64,000 nt of DNA from Mesorhizobium sp. M1C.F.Ca.ET.210.01.1.1 (GTDB lineage: Bacteria; Pseudomonadota; Alphaproteobacteria; Rhizobiales; Rhizobiaceae): assembly GCF_004791585.1 (NCBI RefSeq), contig NZ_SRUU01000016.1, forward strand, positions 78,192 to 142,191, given 5' to 3'. Made by a program: the position numbers and the translations under genes. Below are positions 1-9,277 of the stretch, in pieces; the stretch's first letter is position 1; each line of letters begins with the position of its first letter. Under the pieces are notes generated by a model. It was given only the letters and a program-made list of their open reading frames with translations. It searched no databases and was not told the origin of the DNA.

Positions 1-924
1 AAACACCTTGTCGACGACCGGTTCGATGCCGGCGGCGCCGATGGCGCGGGCGGCGTCGCGCAGGTCGGACACCGAACCGGTGTTGTTGCCCACCACCTTC
101 AGCGCCTTGATGATGATCGGCAGCAGGTTGACGGTTGCCTCGGCGCCGGTGACGAAGCCGATGGTGAACAGCGTGCCGCCGGGCGCGGTGGCGTTGACGG
201 CGCGCGCGAAGGTGGCGGTGCCGCCGGTTTCGACGACCAGGTCGGCGCCGAGGCCGTTGGTCAGTTCCAGTACCTTGCCGTCCCAGTCCGGCGTCGCGCG
301 GTAGTTGATCAGGTGGTCGGCGCCGAGCGCCTTGGCTCGCTCCAGCTTCTCGTCCGAAGACGAAGTGATGACGACGGTGGCCCCGGCCGCCTTGGCAAGC
401 TGGAGGGTGTAGATCGAGACGCCGCCGGTGCCGAGCAGCACGACCACCGAGCCAGGTCCGACATCGGCGGCGCGGATCGCGTTCCAGGCGGTGGTGCCGG
501 CGATGGGCAGCGTCGAGGCAGCCTCGAAGGAGAGGTGCGGCGGGACCGGCACGACCGAATTGGCCGGCAGGGCGACATATTGGGCAAGCGACCCGGGGAG
601 CGAGATGCCGCGCATCTGCGTCATCTCGTAAGGCCGCGGCCGGCCGCCGATCCAGCGCGGCTTGGCGTGGGCGACGACGCGGTCGCCCATGCTGAAGCCT
701 GTCACGCCCTCGCCGAGCGCGACGATCTCGCCGGCGCCGTCGGCAACCGGAATGAGCGGGAAGACCGGTCCGGGGTAATTGCCGCTCGCGACAGCGACAT
801 CGACGAAATTCAGGCTCGCCGCGCACTGGCGTATCAGCACCTCGCCGCGCTGCGGTTCGGGCGTGGCGACGCTGGCGGCGCGGAAGGCGTCCAGCCTGGG
901 CTGGCTGAGTTCGATGGCTTTCAT
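1..924 (-). CDS. NAD(P)-dependent alcohol dehydrogenase / quinone oxidoreductase (3' end outside window)
   Basis: The 308 visible residues read as a medium-chain dehydrogenase/reductase. An N-terminal GroES-like domain (about residues 1-120) is followed by a Rossmann domain with the nucleotide-binding stretch GTGGVS near residue 168. No cysteine cluster for a structural zinc is visible, which fits the quinone-oxidoreductase branch. The family is usually about 325-340 residues, so roughly 20-30 C-terminal residues are missing beyond base 1. The start is the ATG at 922-924. The gene is divergent from a LysR regulator with a 97-bp gap, the usual arrangement of a LysR protein and its target; that link is inference. 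The substrate cannot be read from sequence. Confidence 0.9.
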   Translation of the reverse strand, partial: MKAIELSQPRLDAFRAASVATPEPQRGEVLIRQCAASLNFVDVAVASGNYPGPVFPLIPVADGAGEIVALGEGVTGFSMGDRVVAHAKPRWIGGRPRPYEMTQMRGISLPGSLAQYVALPANSVVPVPPHLSFEAASTLPIAGTTAWNAIRAADVGPGSVVVLLGTGGVSIYTLQLAKAAGATVVITSSSDEKLERAKALGADHLINYRATPDWDGKVLELTNGLGADLVVETGGTATFARAVNATAPGGTLFTIGFVTGAEATVNLLPIIIKALKVVGNNTGSVSDLRDAARAIGAAGIEPVVDKVF

Positions 925-1021
925 GGGTTCACTCCGTGGTGTCGATTGACGGGTTGAGCGAACCTATCTGCTGCGCTATCAAGCGATAATTATTGAATTT
1001 CACATTTTAGTATTGCAAACC

Positions 1022-1966
1022 ATGCAGCAATCCCATGAACCGGCGGCCCTTGCCGAAATGGCGGCCTTCGCGGCCATCGCCGAGGCGCGCTCCTTCACCA
1101 GGGCGGCGGCGCGGGTCGGACGAGACGCGACCATCCTGTCGCGCCGCCTGCAGTCGCTGGAGGAGCGGCTGGGAGTGCGGCTGCTTCACCGCACGACCCG
1201 CAGCGTCGCGCTGACAGAGGCGGGTGCGGAATTCCTTGTGCGTGTGCGCGCCATCCTCGCCTCGGTCGACGAGGCGGAAACCGCTGCCGCCGCGCATGCC
1301 GGCGGCCGGCCGCGCGGGCTGCTCAGGCTGGCGCTGCCCGGCACGTTCGGGCGCATGTGGATCGGGCCGTTCCTGCCGCAGTTCCTCGCCGAGTTCCCGG
1401 ATATACGTATCGAGGCGGAATTCTCCAACCGCTTCACCGATCTCGTCGCCGAGAATTTCGACGTCGCCGTGCGGCTGGGCAGCCTGGAGGATTCGCGCCT
1501 GGTGGCGCGCAAGGTGGCGACGCGGCGCCGGCTGCTGTGCGCCGCGCCCTCCTACCTCGCCCGAAGGGGCAGGCCGGAGACGCCGCAGGCGCTGCTCGAA
1601 CATTCCTGCCTCGGCTTCACTGGCTTCCAGACCTTTCCGGCCTGGGAGATGACCGACCGCGAGGGCCGGCGCGTGCGCGTCGAGGTTTCGGGGCCGCTGG
1701 TCAGCGACGACGCCGAGGTGCTGGTCGAGGCAGCCGTGCAGGGCGTCGGCCTGATGATGAGCACGGACTGGCTGGTCGGGCGCGAGATTGCCGACGGCCG
1801 GCTGGTGCCGATCCTGGAGGACTGGACGCTGGCCGACGAGGGCGCGGTCTACGTCGTCATGCCCTCGGCCAAGGGCCAGGCCGCCAAGACCCGCGCCTTC
1901 GTCGACTGGATCGGCAAGCGATTTTCGCCCGAGCCGCCGTGGCGGCTCACTTCTCCTGTCCCTTAA
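1022..1966 (+). CDS. LysR-family transcriptional regulator
   Basis: A 314-residue protein with the typical N-terminal winged helix-turn-helix (about residues 10-70, including FTRAAARVGRDATILSRRL and the following ERLGVRLLHRTTRSV) and a C-terminal periplasmic-binding-like effector domain. I chose the ATG at 1022 over a TTG three codons upstream; neither has a strong ribosome binding site. It is divergent from the oxidoreductase gene at 924 and probably regulates it. Its last 20 bases overlap the end of the convergent slipin gene. Confidence 0.93.
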   Translation: MQQSHEPAALAEMAAFAAIAEARSFTRAAARVGRDATILSRRLQSLEERLGVRLLHRTTRSVALTEAGAEFLVRVRAILASVDEAETAAAAHAGGRPRGLLRLALPGTFGRMWIGPFLPQFLAEFPDIRIEAEFSNRFTDLVAENFDVAVRLGSLEDSRLVARKVATRRRLLCAAPSYLARRGRPETPQALLEHSCLGFTGFQTFPAWEMTDREGRRVRVEVSGPLVSDDAEVLVEAAVQGVGLMMSTDWLVGREIADGRLVPILEDWTLADEGAVYVVMPSAKGQAAKTRAFVDWIGKRFSPEPPWRLTSPVP

Positions 1967-2705
1967 GGAACTGGCTGAGCAGATCCACCGGCAGCGGGAA
2001 GACCACCGTGGAGGAGCGCTCGCCGGCGATGTCATGCAGGGCCTCGAAATAGCGCAGCTGCATGGCCTGCGGCTCGGCCGCCAGCATGCGGCCGGCCTCG
2101 ACGAGCTTTGCCGCCGCCTGCTGCTCGCCGTCGGCATTGATGACCTTGGCGCGCCGCAGCCGCTCGGCCTCGGCCTGCTTGGCGATGGCGCGGATCATGC
2201 TCTCGTTCAGATCGACATGCTTGATCTCGACATTGGAGACCTTAATGCCCCAGGCATCGGTGCGCTGGTCGAGGATCTCCTGGATGTCGCTATTGAGCTT
2301 GTCGCGTTCGGCCAACATCTCGTCGAGCTCGTGCTTGCCGAGCACCGAACGCAGCGTGGTCTGCGCCAGCTGGTTGGTGGCGGTCATGAAGTCCTCGACC
2401 TGGATGATCGCCCGCTCGGCGTCGACGATGCGGAAATAGAGCACGGCGTTGACCTTCACCGAGACGTTGTCGCGCGAGATGACGTCCTGCGGCGGTACGT
2501 CCTGCACCACCACGCGCAGATCCACCCGCACCATCTGCTGGATAAAGGGAACCAAGAGGATGAGGCCCGGACCCTTGACCCCGGTGAAGCGGCCCAGCGT
2601 GAACACCACGCCGCGCTCATATTCCCTCAGGATGCGGATGGCCGCCGACAAGAACATGATCGCCAGCAGCGCGAGGACCAGATAGGCGACATAACCGACT
2701 GTCAT
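1947..2705 (-). CDS. Slipin / stomatin-like SPFH-domain membrane protein
   Basis: A 252-residue protein with one N-terminal membrane segment (about residues 4-24), then a prohibitin/SPFH domain (EYERGVVFTLGRF through VEIKHVDL) and a C-terminal coiled-coil stretch rich in Ala, Glu and Arg (AEAERLRRAKVINADGEQQ). Bacterial slipins form oligomeric membrane scaffolds. Its ATG overlaps the TGA of the upstream nfeD gene in an ATGA, so the two are translationally coupled. This pairing is the classic stomatin-operon-partner arrangement, known in Pyrococcus horikoshii, where the NfeD-type protease cleaves the stomatin's C-terminal region. Confidence 0.95.
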   Translation of the reverse strand: MTVGYVAYLVLALLAIMFLSAAIRILREYERGVVFTLGRFTGVKGPGLILLVPFIQQMVRVDLRVVVQDVPPQDVISRDNVSVKVNAVLYFRIVDAERAIIQVEDFMTATNQLAQTTLRSVLGKHELDEMLAERDKLNSDIQEILDQRTDAWGIKVSNVEIKHVDLNESMIRAIAKQAEAERLRRAKVINADGEQQAAAKLVEAGRMLAAEPQAMQLRYFEALHDIAGERSSTVVFPLPVDLLSQFLKGQEK

Positions 2706-4078
2706 TGTTTTGCTCCGTCGTTTCCCACACCGCGCCGCCGCACCGTCAGCACGAGGTCGCTGACGGCGGTGACCTCGACGTTGTCCCCGGGCGCCACCGG
2801 ATCGTCGGCCCTGGCCCGCCAGCGTTCGCCAAGCGCCAGCACATGGCCCTCGCGGCCTTCCCAGTCGAGGATCTGGGCGGGCTGGCCGCGCATCGCCTCG
2901 CCGCCGATGCGCGGCGGATTGCGCCGCGCCGCCCAGAGGTAGCTGCCGGCGAGCAGCGCGAGCCCCAGCGTCAGCGCCACGGCAGGGCCGATGACCGCCC
3001 ACGATATGGCGAAGCCGGGCCCCTCGATCTTGAGCAGCATGGCGGCGCCGAGCAGGAAGGCGGCCGCGCCGCCGACTCCCAGCACGACAGTCGGATTGAA
3101 GGCCTCGACGATGAGGAAGGCGACGCCGAGCAGCATCAGGGCAAGCCCGGTATAGTTGATCGGCAAGAGATCGAGCGCATAGAGGGCGAGCACGAGGCAG
3201 ATGGCGCCGATGACGCCCGGCGCCACCGCGCCGGGGCTCGTGACCTCGAAGACGATGCCGTAGAAGCCGATCAGCATCAGCAGCACCGCGACGTTCGGGT
3301 CGGTGATGACGGCGAGAAGCCGGATGAACCAGCCGGGATCCAGCGTCTCGACGGCCAGGCCCTTCGTCGCCAGCACTTCCTTCCTGCCGGCCATGTCGAC
3401 GGTGCGGCCGTCGGCCAGCTGCAGAAGCTCGGTCGTGTCGCGGGCGATGAAGTCGATGACATGTTGCTGCAGCGCGGCGCTGGCCGAGAGGCTTGCCGCC
3501 TCGCGCACGGCCTTCTCGCCCCAGTCGCCGTTGCGGCCGCGCAGCTCGGCGAGCGAGCGGATCAGCGCCACCGCGTCGTTGGTCACCTTGGCCATCATCG
3601 CGTCGCCGGCCGGCCGCCCGCTGGCGTCCTTCTGGTCCTTGTCCTTCTCGCCGCCGGGAAGCGAGGGCAGCCCGCCGAACTCGACCGGCGTCGCCGCGCC
3701 CAGATTGGTGCCCGGCGCCATCGCCGCCACATGGGTGGCGTAGAGGATGTAGGTTCCGGCGCTCGCGGCATGGCCGCCGGCCGGCGCGACATAACCGATG
3801 ACGGGAACGCGAGAGGCCAGGATATCGGCGATCATCTCGCGCATCGAGGTGACCAGGCCGCCCGGCGTGTCGAGCTGGAGGATGAGGACCTCGGCGTTGC
3901 GCTCTGCCGCGACCTTGAGCGCCTCCTCGAGCTGGCGCGAGCTCGCCGGGCCGATGGCGCCGTCGATCGCGATGCTCAAGGCGATCCTCTGCCCAGCCGT
4001 CCCGGCCGGGGAGAAGGGGAGAAGGACCGCGGCGGCCACGAAGGCCGCTGCCAGAAGGGCCACCCGCGCGAGTTTCAC
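2702..4078 (-). CDS. nfeD: NfeD-family membrane-bound serine protease (stomatin operon partner)
   Basis: From the GTG start the product is 458 residues: a signal peptide (residues 1-30), a ClpP-like protease domain (about 32-225), four to five membrane segments (about 240-390) and a small C-terminal OB-like NfeD domain. The expected catalytic serine is in GGHAASAGTY (Ser106) and the likely partner lysine in MMAKVTND (Lys164), matching the Ser-Lys dyad known for this family. I prefer the GTG at 4078 over the TTG at 4084 because AAGGAG lies 8 bases before the GTG but only 2 before the TTG. It is the first gene of a two-gene operon with slipin. Confidence 0.94.
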   Translation of the reverse strand: MKLARVALLAAAFVAAAVLLPFSPAGTAGQRIALSIAIDGAIGPASSRQLEEALKVAAERNAEVLILQLDTPGGLVTSMREMIADILASRVPVIGYVAPAGGHAASAGTYILYATHVAAMAPGTNLGAATPVEFGGLPSLPGGEKDKDQKDASGRPAGDAMMAKVTNDAVALIRSLAELRGRNGDWGEKAVREAASLSASAALQQHVIDFIARDTTELLQLADGRTVDMAGRKEVLATKGLAVETLDPGWFIRLLAVITDPNVAVLLMLIGFYGIVFEVTSPGAVAPGVIGAICLVLALYALDLLPINYTGLALMLLGVAFLIVEAFNPTVVLGVGGAAAFLLGAAMLLKIEGPGFAISWAVIGPAVALTLGLALLAGSYLWAARRNPPRIGGEAMRGQPAQILDWEGREGHVLALGERWRARADDPVAPGDNVEVTAVSDLVLTVRRRGVGNDGAKQ

Positions 4079-4309
4079 GCTCAAAGCTCCTTCGATTCAA
4101 TATGGGGTTGTGTCGGGCGAAGTCCAATGAGGACGGAAGCAGCGCTACGACCCTCCCTTCTCCCCTTGTGGGAGAAGGAGAGGCGCTTTCGCTCCCCGCA
4201 CGATTCCACGGCATTTTCGACGCCGGTTCCAACGCTCGCTCCGTCGCCCGTGCCGCATTGTCCGCATCGACGACGCGAAGGAACGCGTCCGCAACCGATG
4301 GAGATGACG

Positions 4310-4546
4310 ATGACCACTTTTGACCACGCAACCTGTGAAACCAGCGGCACCGGCTTCACCCTGCCCGGCTTTGCCGGCCGCGCGTTGCGGCTGGCCTACC
4401 ACGCCATGCGGATGCGCAGCGACCGCGCCGCGCTGCGCGCCATGCCGGACTATCTCTTGAAGGACATGGGGATCAGCCGCTCGCAGATCGAATACTACAC
4501 GTCCGCGCGCAGCGCGCTCGCCGAAGCCGACAGGACGGACGCCTGA
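4310..4546 (+). CDS. DUF1127 small protein
   Basis: This 78-residue basic protein ends in the DUF1127 core (about residues 41-65: MPDYLLKDMGISRSQIEYY). Small DUF1127 proteins in alphaproteobacteria have been linked to RNA turnover and stress or phosphate responses; the role here is unknown. There are three in-frame ATGs (4298, 4304, 4310). The last is placed best behind the GGAG at 4300-4303. A strong terminator follows directly, so it is probably monocistronic. A second DUF1127 gene lies at 48953-49246. Confidence 0.85.
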   Translation: MTTFDHATCETSGTGFTLPGFAGRALRLAYHAMRMRSDRAALRAMPDYLLKDMGISRSQIEYYTSARSALAEADRTDA

Positions 4547-4578
4547 AGCGGGATGACGGCCGGCCGGAAGGCCTGGCG

Positions 4579-4605
4579 AAAACCCCGGCGTCGCCGGGGT
4601 TTTTC
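4579..4605 (+). terminator. Rho-independent terminator after the DUF1127 gene
   Basis: A perfect GC-rich stem CCCCGGC-GTC-GCCGGGG is followed by TTTTT, about 35 bases after the DUF1127 stop codon. Confidence 0.9.
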
Positions 4606-4807
4606 GCGTCTGGCCCCCCGCTGACCGGCCTTCCGACGTTGGCTTCCCGCGCCGAATGTCCGCCTCAAATGAAACGGGCGATGCAATTTCCACGGTGGGC
4701 GCATCAAAAATTCCACGCCCGCACCCACTCTCGCTCAAACGCCCGACGGTCAAAGAAAGGCCGTCACGGCAACCAAGCCGCAAACCAACCTTTTGGGAGA
4801 AGACAAA

Positions 4808-5386
4808 ATGCAACCGAACACCAAACCTGCGCGACTTCCGCTCAATGGCGTCGACACGCCGAACCTGTTGGCCACGATCAATTTCGTCGCCGGCCAGCCG
4901 GAGCTGGCGAAGTTCCAGTTCCGCGCCCACAATGAATGGATCGAGGGCACGCACAGCAAAAGCGTCATGCACGGCTTCCACGGCGCCGGCCAGGAGCAGA
5001 AGCACGAAAAGCCCTTCTATGCCGACAGCGACCATCCCGCGATCCTGTGCGGCGCCGACAACGCGCCGACCCCGGTCGAGTGGCTGCTGCATGGGCTGGC
5101 GAGCTGCCTGATGGCGGGCCTTGCCAACATCGCCGCGGCGCGCGGCATCAAGCTCAGCCGGGTCAAGTGCTCGGTCGACGGCGACATCGACCTGCGCGGC
5201 ATCCTCGGCATCTCGGACGAGGTCCGCAACGGCTTCCAGAACATCCAGGTTTCGTTCGAGGTCGAGGGCGACGCGCCGGCCGAGAAGCTCCAGCAACTTG
5301 TCGAGCAGGCCCGTGCGCGCTCCGCCGTGTTCGATGTGCTGACCAACGGCGTGCCGGTCACGGTCGGGATCAAGACCATCCAGTAA
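4808..5386 (+). CDS. OsmC-family protein
   Basis: A 192-residue OsmC/Ohr-fold protein. The central EWLLHGLASCLMAGLANIAA contains the conserved active-site cysteine region. OsmC proteins are usually thiol peroxidases that remove organic hydroperoxides, but this longer subtype has the second cysteine (FYADSDHPAILCGADNAPTP) upstream. GGGAGA lies 7 bases before the ATG. It is first of four co-directional genes and is separated by 65 bases from the next flavoprotein gene, so common transcription is likely. Confidence 0.92.
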   Translation: MQPNTKPARLPLNGVDTPNLLATINFVAGQPELAKFQFRAHNEWIEGTHSKSVMHGFHGAGQEQKHEKPFYADSDHPAILCGADNAPTPVEWLLHGLASCLMAGLANIAAARGIKLSRVKCSVDGDIDLRGILGISDEVRNGFQNIQVSFEVEGDAPAEKLQQLVEQARARSAVFDVLTNGVPVTVGIKTIQ

Positions 5387-5451
5387 GGCAGGGCTGACAG
5401 ACGGTCCGGGGAAATCCGGACCGTCTCTTCCCAAGGTTTCGGAACAGAGCC

Positions 5452-6678
5452 ATGAAACATGCTGACGTCGTCATCATCGGCGGCGGGCAGGCCGGGCTTG
5501 CGCTCAGCCATTGCCTTGGCCGCGCCGGCATCGACCATGTCGTGCTGGAGCGCGGCCGCATCGGCGAGCGCTGGCGCGCGCAGGCCTGGCAATCGCTGAG
5601 GCTGCTTACGCCCAACTGGCTGAACGGCCTGCCCGGCTCGCCCTATGACGGCCCGGACCTCGACGGCTTCAGGACGAAGGACTGCTTCGTCCGGGACCTC
5701 GAAACCTATGCCAGGAACTGGCAGGTGCCGATCGAATGCGGCGTCGAGGTCTCCGCCTGCAGGCGGACCGGCAGCGGCTTCACGCTCGCCACCGGCGCCG
5801 GCGACTGGACGGCAAAAGCCGTCGTGGTGGCGACCGGCCATTGCGACCGGCCGGTGATCCCCTTTGCATCCGCGACAATGGGCGGGCGGCTCAGCATCCA
5901 CGCCTCGCAGTATCGGTCCCCCGGCGAACTGCCGCCCGGCGGGGTGCTGATCGTCGGCGCTTCCTCCTCCGGGGTGCAGATCGCCGACGAGCTTAAGCGC
6001 GCCGGCCGGCGTGTCATGCTTTCGGTCGGCAAGCATACGCGCCTGCCGAGGCTGTGGCGCGGCAAGGACATCTTCTTCTGGCTCTGCGAGATGGGCCTGA
6101 TGGCGCAGCCGCTCGACGGCCTCGCCAACCCCGAGAGCGCCAGGCGCCAGCCCTCGCTGCAGCTTGCCGGGCGGCTGGACAAGGCCGATGTCGACCTCGC
6201 CACGCTGCAGGCGCTCGGCGTCGAGCTGGCGGGCCGTGTGCGCGGCATCGCCGATCGCGAGGTCGCCTTCGCCGACGACCTTCCGGCGCAGATCGCGGCG
6301 GCCGAGGCGAAGCAGGCGCGCCTGCTTGCCGGGATCGACCGCTTCGCCGGCGCCGCGCGGCCGGCCCGCCGCGAGCCGGTGACAGTGCCTTCGGTCCGCC
6401 CGATGCGGCTGTCGCTGACGGACGGATCGATCCGCACGATCATCTGGGCGACCGGCTATGCCCGCTCGTTCGACTGGCTGGAGCCGCTGGCGCTCGGCGC
6501 CGACGGCGAGCTCGCGCATCAGGGCGGCATCACCAGCGTGCCCGGCCTCTACGGGCTCGGCTTCCGCTTCCTGCGCAAGCGCGATTCCAACTTCATCGGC
6601 GGCGCCAGCGTCGACGCGCAAGCGATCGCCGCCGAGGTCTCCCGCTATCTCGACCGCAAGGGCCTGAGGGCCGCCTGA
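5452..6678 (+). CDS. FAD/NAD(P)-binding oxidoreductase (flavin monooxygenase-like)
   Basis: A 408-residue two-dinucleotide-fold flavoprotein. The FAD site IIGGGQAGLALS is at the N-terminus and a second nucleotide site LIVGASSSGVQIADEL lies near residue 170. The motif VVVATGHCDRP between them is typical of CzcO/FMO-like enzymes. It is 5 bases ahead of a second flavoprotein gene, and both sit with OsmC and MaoC genes. The substrate is not evident. Confidence 0.9.
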   Translation: MKHADVVIIGGGQAGLALSHCLGRAGIDHVVLERGRIGERWRAQAWQSLRLLTPNWLNGLPGSPYDGPDLDGFRTKDCFVRDLETYARNWQVPIECGVEVSACRRTGSGFTLATGAGDWTAKAVVVATGHCDRPVIPFASATMGGRLSIHASQYRSPGELPPGGVLIVGASSSGVQIADELKRAGRRVMLSVGKHTRLPRLWRGKDIFFWLCEMGLMAQPLDGLANPESARRQPSLQLAGRLDKADVDLATLQALGVELAGRVRGIADREVAFADDLPAQIAAAEAKQARLLAGIDRFAGAARPARREPVTVPSVRPMRLSLTDGSIRTIIWATGYARSFDWLEPLALGADGELAHQGGITSVPGLYGLGFRFLRKRDSNFIGGASVDAQAIAAEVSRYLDRKGLRAA

Positions 6679-6683
6679 GGACA

Positions 6684-7982
6684 ATGACGATGCCAGACAT
6701 CCAGAATCGCCCGCTTCCAGCCGCGCCGAAACGCCGCCACTACGACGCGATCATCGTCGGCGCGCGCTGCGCCGGCGCCTCGACCGCGCTGCTGCTCGCC
6801 CGCGCGGGGCTGAAGGTGATGGTCATCGAGCGTCGGCCCTATGGCTCCGACACGCTGTCGACGCACGCGCTGATGCGGCCGGCCGTGCTGCAATTGTCGC
6901 GCTGGGGCCTGCTCAAGCCGCTCATCGAGGCCGGCACGCCGCTGATCGAGGCGACGACGTTCCACTATGGCGACGAGGAGATCATCATTGCGCTCGATGC
7001 CGGGCCGGACCTGCCCGGCCTGATCGCGCCGCGGCGCACCGTGCTCGATCGCATGCTGGTCGATACCGCGCGCAAGGCCGGCGCCGAGTTCCAGCATGAC
7101 ATGGCCGTCGCCGACCTCTTCGCCGATACACAGGGGCGCGTGCGCGGCGTCGAGATCCGCAGTGCCGGCCGCGACGTCTTGCAGGTGAGCGCCGGCATTG
7201 TGATCGGCGCCGACGGCATCGGCTCGCTGGTGGCCAAGCGCAGCAACGCTCGGGTGTTGCGACAGGGAGCCGTGTCGGCCGCCCATGTCTACGGTTACGC
7301 GCCCGTCGAGCCAGGCGCGGGCTACCACTGGTATTTTCGCGACGGTCTCGCCGGCTCGTTCATTCCGACCAATGACGGGCTGGCCTGCATCGTCGCCTCG
7401 GTGCCGACCAGGCTGTTCGACCAGCGCTTCCGCGCCGACCATGCGCGCGCCCGCATGGCGGTGCTGGAAGCGCTCTCGCCTGCCCTTGCCGCGCAGGCCG
7501 ACCGCGCGGCGAAGGATGCCCGCCTGCAGGCATTTCGCGGCGTCCCGGGCTATATACGCCAGGCGTATGGGCCGGGCTGGGCGCTGGTCGGCGATGCCGG
7601 CTTCTTCCGCGACCCGCTCACAGCGCACGGCATCTCGGATGCGCTGCGCGATGCGGCAGGCCTGGCGCACGCCGTCCTCGACGGATCCGAGGCGGCCTTC
7701 GCGGCCTGGCAGCGGGAGCGCGACCTCTTCGCCAACCAGATCCTCGACACCACGGACGCCGTTGCGGGCTTCGACTGGACGCTCGCCGACATCGGCGAGC
7801 GGCACCGCCGTTTCAGCGCCGTTATGAAGGCCGAGGTCCAGGCGCTCGCCGGGCAGCCGATGCCGGTCCGCGCCTCCGCCAAATACCGGGCGGCGGGCCT
7901 AAGGGCGCCGGCAAACGACGCCAATCCACCGGCCGCGGCCGGTTCGATCACGCAACGCAACCGAATGGGGATGAGACCATGA
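6684..7982 (+). CDS. FAD-dependent monooxygenase / geranylgeranyl-reductase-like flavoprotein
   Basis: A 432-residue PHBH-fold flavoprotein with an N-terminal FAD-binding stretch DAIIVGARCAGASTALLL and the second FAD motif LVGDAGFFRDPLTAHGISDA near residue 305, where GD and the following proline contact FAD. A proline-rich tail follows. The usual first GxGxxG is GARCAG here, a known variant in this subgroup. The ATG at 6684 was taken; an in-frame ATG at 6690 is possible. Its stop overlaps the next gene's start as ATGA, so the pair is coupled. Confidence 0.9.
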   Translation: MTMPDIQNRPLPAAPKRRHYDAIIVGARCAGASTALLLARAGLKVMVIERRPYGSDTLSTHALMRPAVLQLSRWGLLKPLIEAGTPLIEATTFHYGDEEIIIALDAGPDLPGLIAPRRTVLDRMLVDTARKAGAEFQHDMAVADLFADTQGRVRGVEIRSAGRDVLQVSAGIVIGADGIGSLVAKRSNARVLRQGAVSAAHVYGYAPVEPGAGYHWYFRDGLAGSFIPTNDGLACIVASVPTRLFDQRFRADHARARMAVLEALSPALAAQADRAAKDARLQAFRGVPGYIRQAYGPGWALVGDAGFFRDPLTAHGISDALRDAAGLAHAVLDGSEAAFAAWQRERDLFANQILDTTDAVAGFDWTLADIGERHRRFSAVMKAEVQALAGQPMPVRASAKYRAAGLRAPANDANPPAAAGSITQRNRMGMRP

Positions 7983-8431
7983 CCGCACATATGAAGGACG
8001 GATGGATCGGCATCATCAAGGGGCGGCCGCAGGTGGGCGCCTCCGCCGAGCGCTCGCGGCGCACGCGGCCGCAGGATATCGACGCGTTCGCGGACATGAC
8101 CGGCGACCGCAACCCGCTGCACTACGACAAGGCGCTGGCCGAGGCTTCGGTCTTCGGCAAGCTCATCGTGCAGGGCGGCGTCACCTCGGGCATCCTCAAC
8201 GCGGTGGTGGCGGAAGACCTCCCCGGTCCGGGCTCGGTGTTCCTGGAAGTCTCATGGAAATTCGTCAAGGCGGTCGGCGTCGGCGAGCTGATCACCGGCC
8301 GTGTCGAGGTCACCGAGGTGCGTTTCGACAAGCCGATCACCAAGCTTGCGACCTCGGTGCGCAACGAGGCCGGCGAGATATGCCTCACCGGCACAGCGAC
8401 GGTGTTCTCCGTGCCGCTGGCCAAAGCTTAA
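7979..8431 (+). CDS. MaoC-family (hotdog-fold) dehydratase
   Basis: A 150-residue single hotdog domain with the hydratase signature DMTGDRNPLHYDKALAEASV and the downstream GKLIVQGGVTSGIL; the Asp and His of D-x-N-P-L-H are the expected catalytic pair of (R)-specific enoyl-CoA hydratases. Its ATG overlaps the stop of the preceding flavoprotein gene. A flavin oxygenase plus a hydratase suggests stepwise oxidation of an acyl or unsaturated substrate; this is inference. Confidence 0.92.
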   Translation: MTAHMKDGWIGIIKGRPQVGASAERSRRTRPQDIDAFADMTGDRNPLHYDKALAEASVFGKLIVQGGVTSGILNAVVAEDLPGPGSVFLEVSWKFVKAVGVGELITGRVEVTEVRFDKPITKLATSVRNEAGEICLTGTATVFSVPLAKA

Positions 8432-8504
8432 AGGCACAAATGATGGCCGGCAAAGGCCGGGGGTTCCGGCCCGGCTCTCGATCGCTGAGCCGGGCCGAAT
8501 GCGA

Positions 8505-8813
8505 TCAATAGTCGGAGCCGCTCTCGACCACGACGGGACGGCGGTAGTAGCGGTGATGACGCTCGATGGAGCCCGTGACCACGACGGTGTCCGGGCGGTG
8601 ATGACGATGCCAGGCGCGGCGGCCGTGATCATAAAAAGCGACCGTGCCGTGTCGGCGATGATGGAGACGCTGGCCTTCGTCATTGATGACGACGGCGGTG
8701 CGGTGATGATAGTGCCGGTGGTGCGTCCTGATGACGACATCGGCCTCGGCCGCGGAAGCAACCGCCGGCGCGGCGATGCAAAGCGCCAAGGCTGCAAGAA
8801 CCACTGTTTTCAT
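8505..8813 (-). CDS. Histidine-rich secreted protein
   Basis: A 102-residue protein with a clear signal peptide (MKTVVLAALALCIAAPAVAS, cleavage near A23) and a mature part loaded with His, Arg and Tyr (HHRHYHHRT, RRHG, ERHHRYYRR). Metal or polyanion binding is possible but unproven. I chose the ATG at 8813, with AGGA about 8 bases upstream. A general-stress-type promoter sits 41-65 bases ahead. Confidence 0.75.
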   Translation of the reverse strand: MKTVVLAALALCIAAPAVASAAEADVVIRTHHRHYHHRTAVVINDEGQRLHHRRHGTVAFYDHGRRAWHRHHRPDTVVVTGSIERHHRYYRRPVVVESGSDY

Positions 8814-8853
8814 TGCGCTATTCCTGATTTCTAAAACATCCCTTCGCCGGATA

Positions 8854-8878
8854 AACCGCAATCTGCGGCATTGGTTCC
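8854..8878 (-). promoter_or_regulatory. Candidate general-stress (EcfG) promoter, GGAAC-N16-GGTT
   Basis: Read on the minus strand, GGAAC (8878-8874) is followed after 16 bases by GGTT (8857-8854). The alphaproteobacterial EcfG consensus is GGAAC-N16/17-CGTT, so the -10 half has one mismatch. It faces the histidine-rich protein gene. Confidence 0.6.
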
Positions 8879-8945
8879 GGGCCAATCTTGCGGGGGGCGC
8901 CCCGGCGATCGGACGACAGGAAGGCGCTGCGGCCGCTTCCAGGAG

Positions 8946-9140
8946 TCAGCTCCCGCGCTCGCGCCTTAACGCTACGTATCGGAGGTAAGTCGTGGCCGCG
9001 GCGTCACAGGCCCGCCGCGCGGGGCCGTTCGTCTCCAGCATGGTTTTGGCGAGTTTCCTGGGCAGGCCGTATTTCATGGCGAAGAATTCCGTTTCATATG
9101 GTTCGTCTTCCGACTGGGCGGCAGGTCTATCCAGGCTCAT
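8946..9140 (-). CDS. DUF3606-like small protein
   Basis: A 64-residue protein whose core (YETEFFAMKYGLPRKLAKTM, then GPARRACDAAATTYLRY) matches the layout of DUF3606-like proteins: aromatic-basic K-x-G-L, hydrophobic helix, small-R-x-A-x-D-x-A-A. It is paralogous to 40855-41064 and more distantly to 16569-16754. GGGGAG precedes the ATG by about 6 bases. The function is unknown. Confidence 0.75.
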   Translation of the reverse strand: MSLDRPAAQSEDEPYETEFFAMKYGLPRKLAKTMLETNGPARRACDAAATTYLRYVALRRERGS

Positions 9141-9277
9141 GTCGGCTCCCCTACGGATTGGCGATGGATCGGCGCGCTGCAAATGCGAAAGCGCGACTTT
9201 GGTTGCCGCCTTCGGCCCTCTCCGTCGGCCGTTGAGACTTCAGTCGGATATCGATTTCAGACCGTGGCCTTACCGGT

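Noticed and set aside
1007..2137. Long minus-strand frame opposite the LysR gene
   Set aside because: It is antisense to a well-supported LysR gene and has Arg/Ala-rich composition typical of high-GC shadow frames.
2705..4297. Long plus-strand frame ahead of the DUF1127 start
   Set aside because: It is antisense to nfeD. Only its last 79 codons are a real gene.
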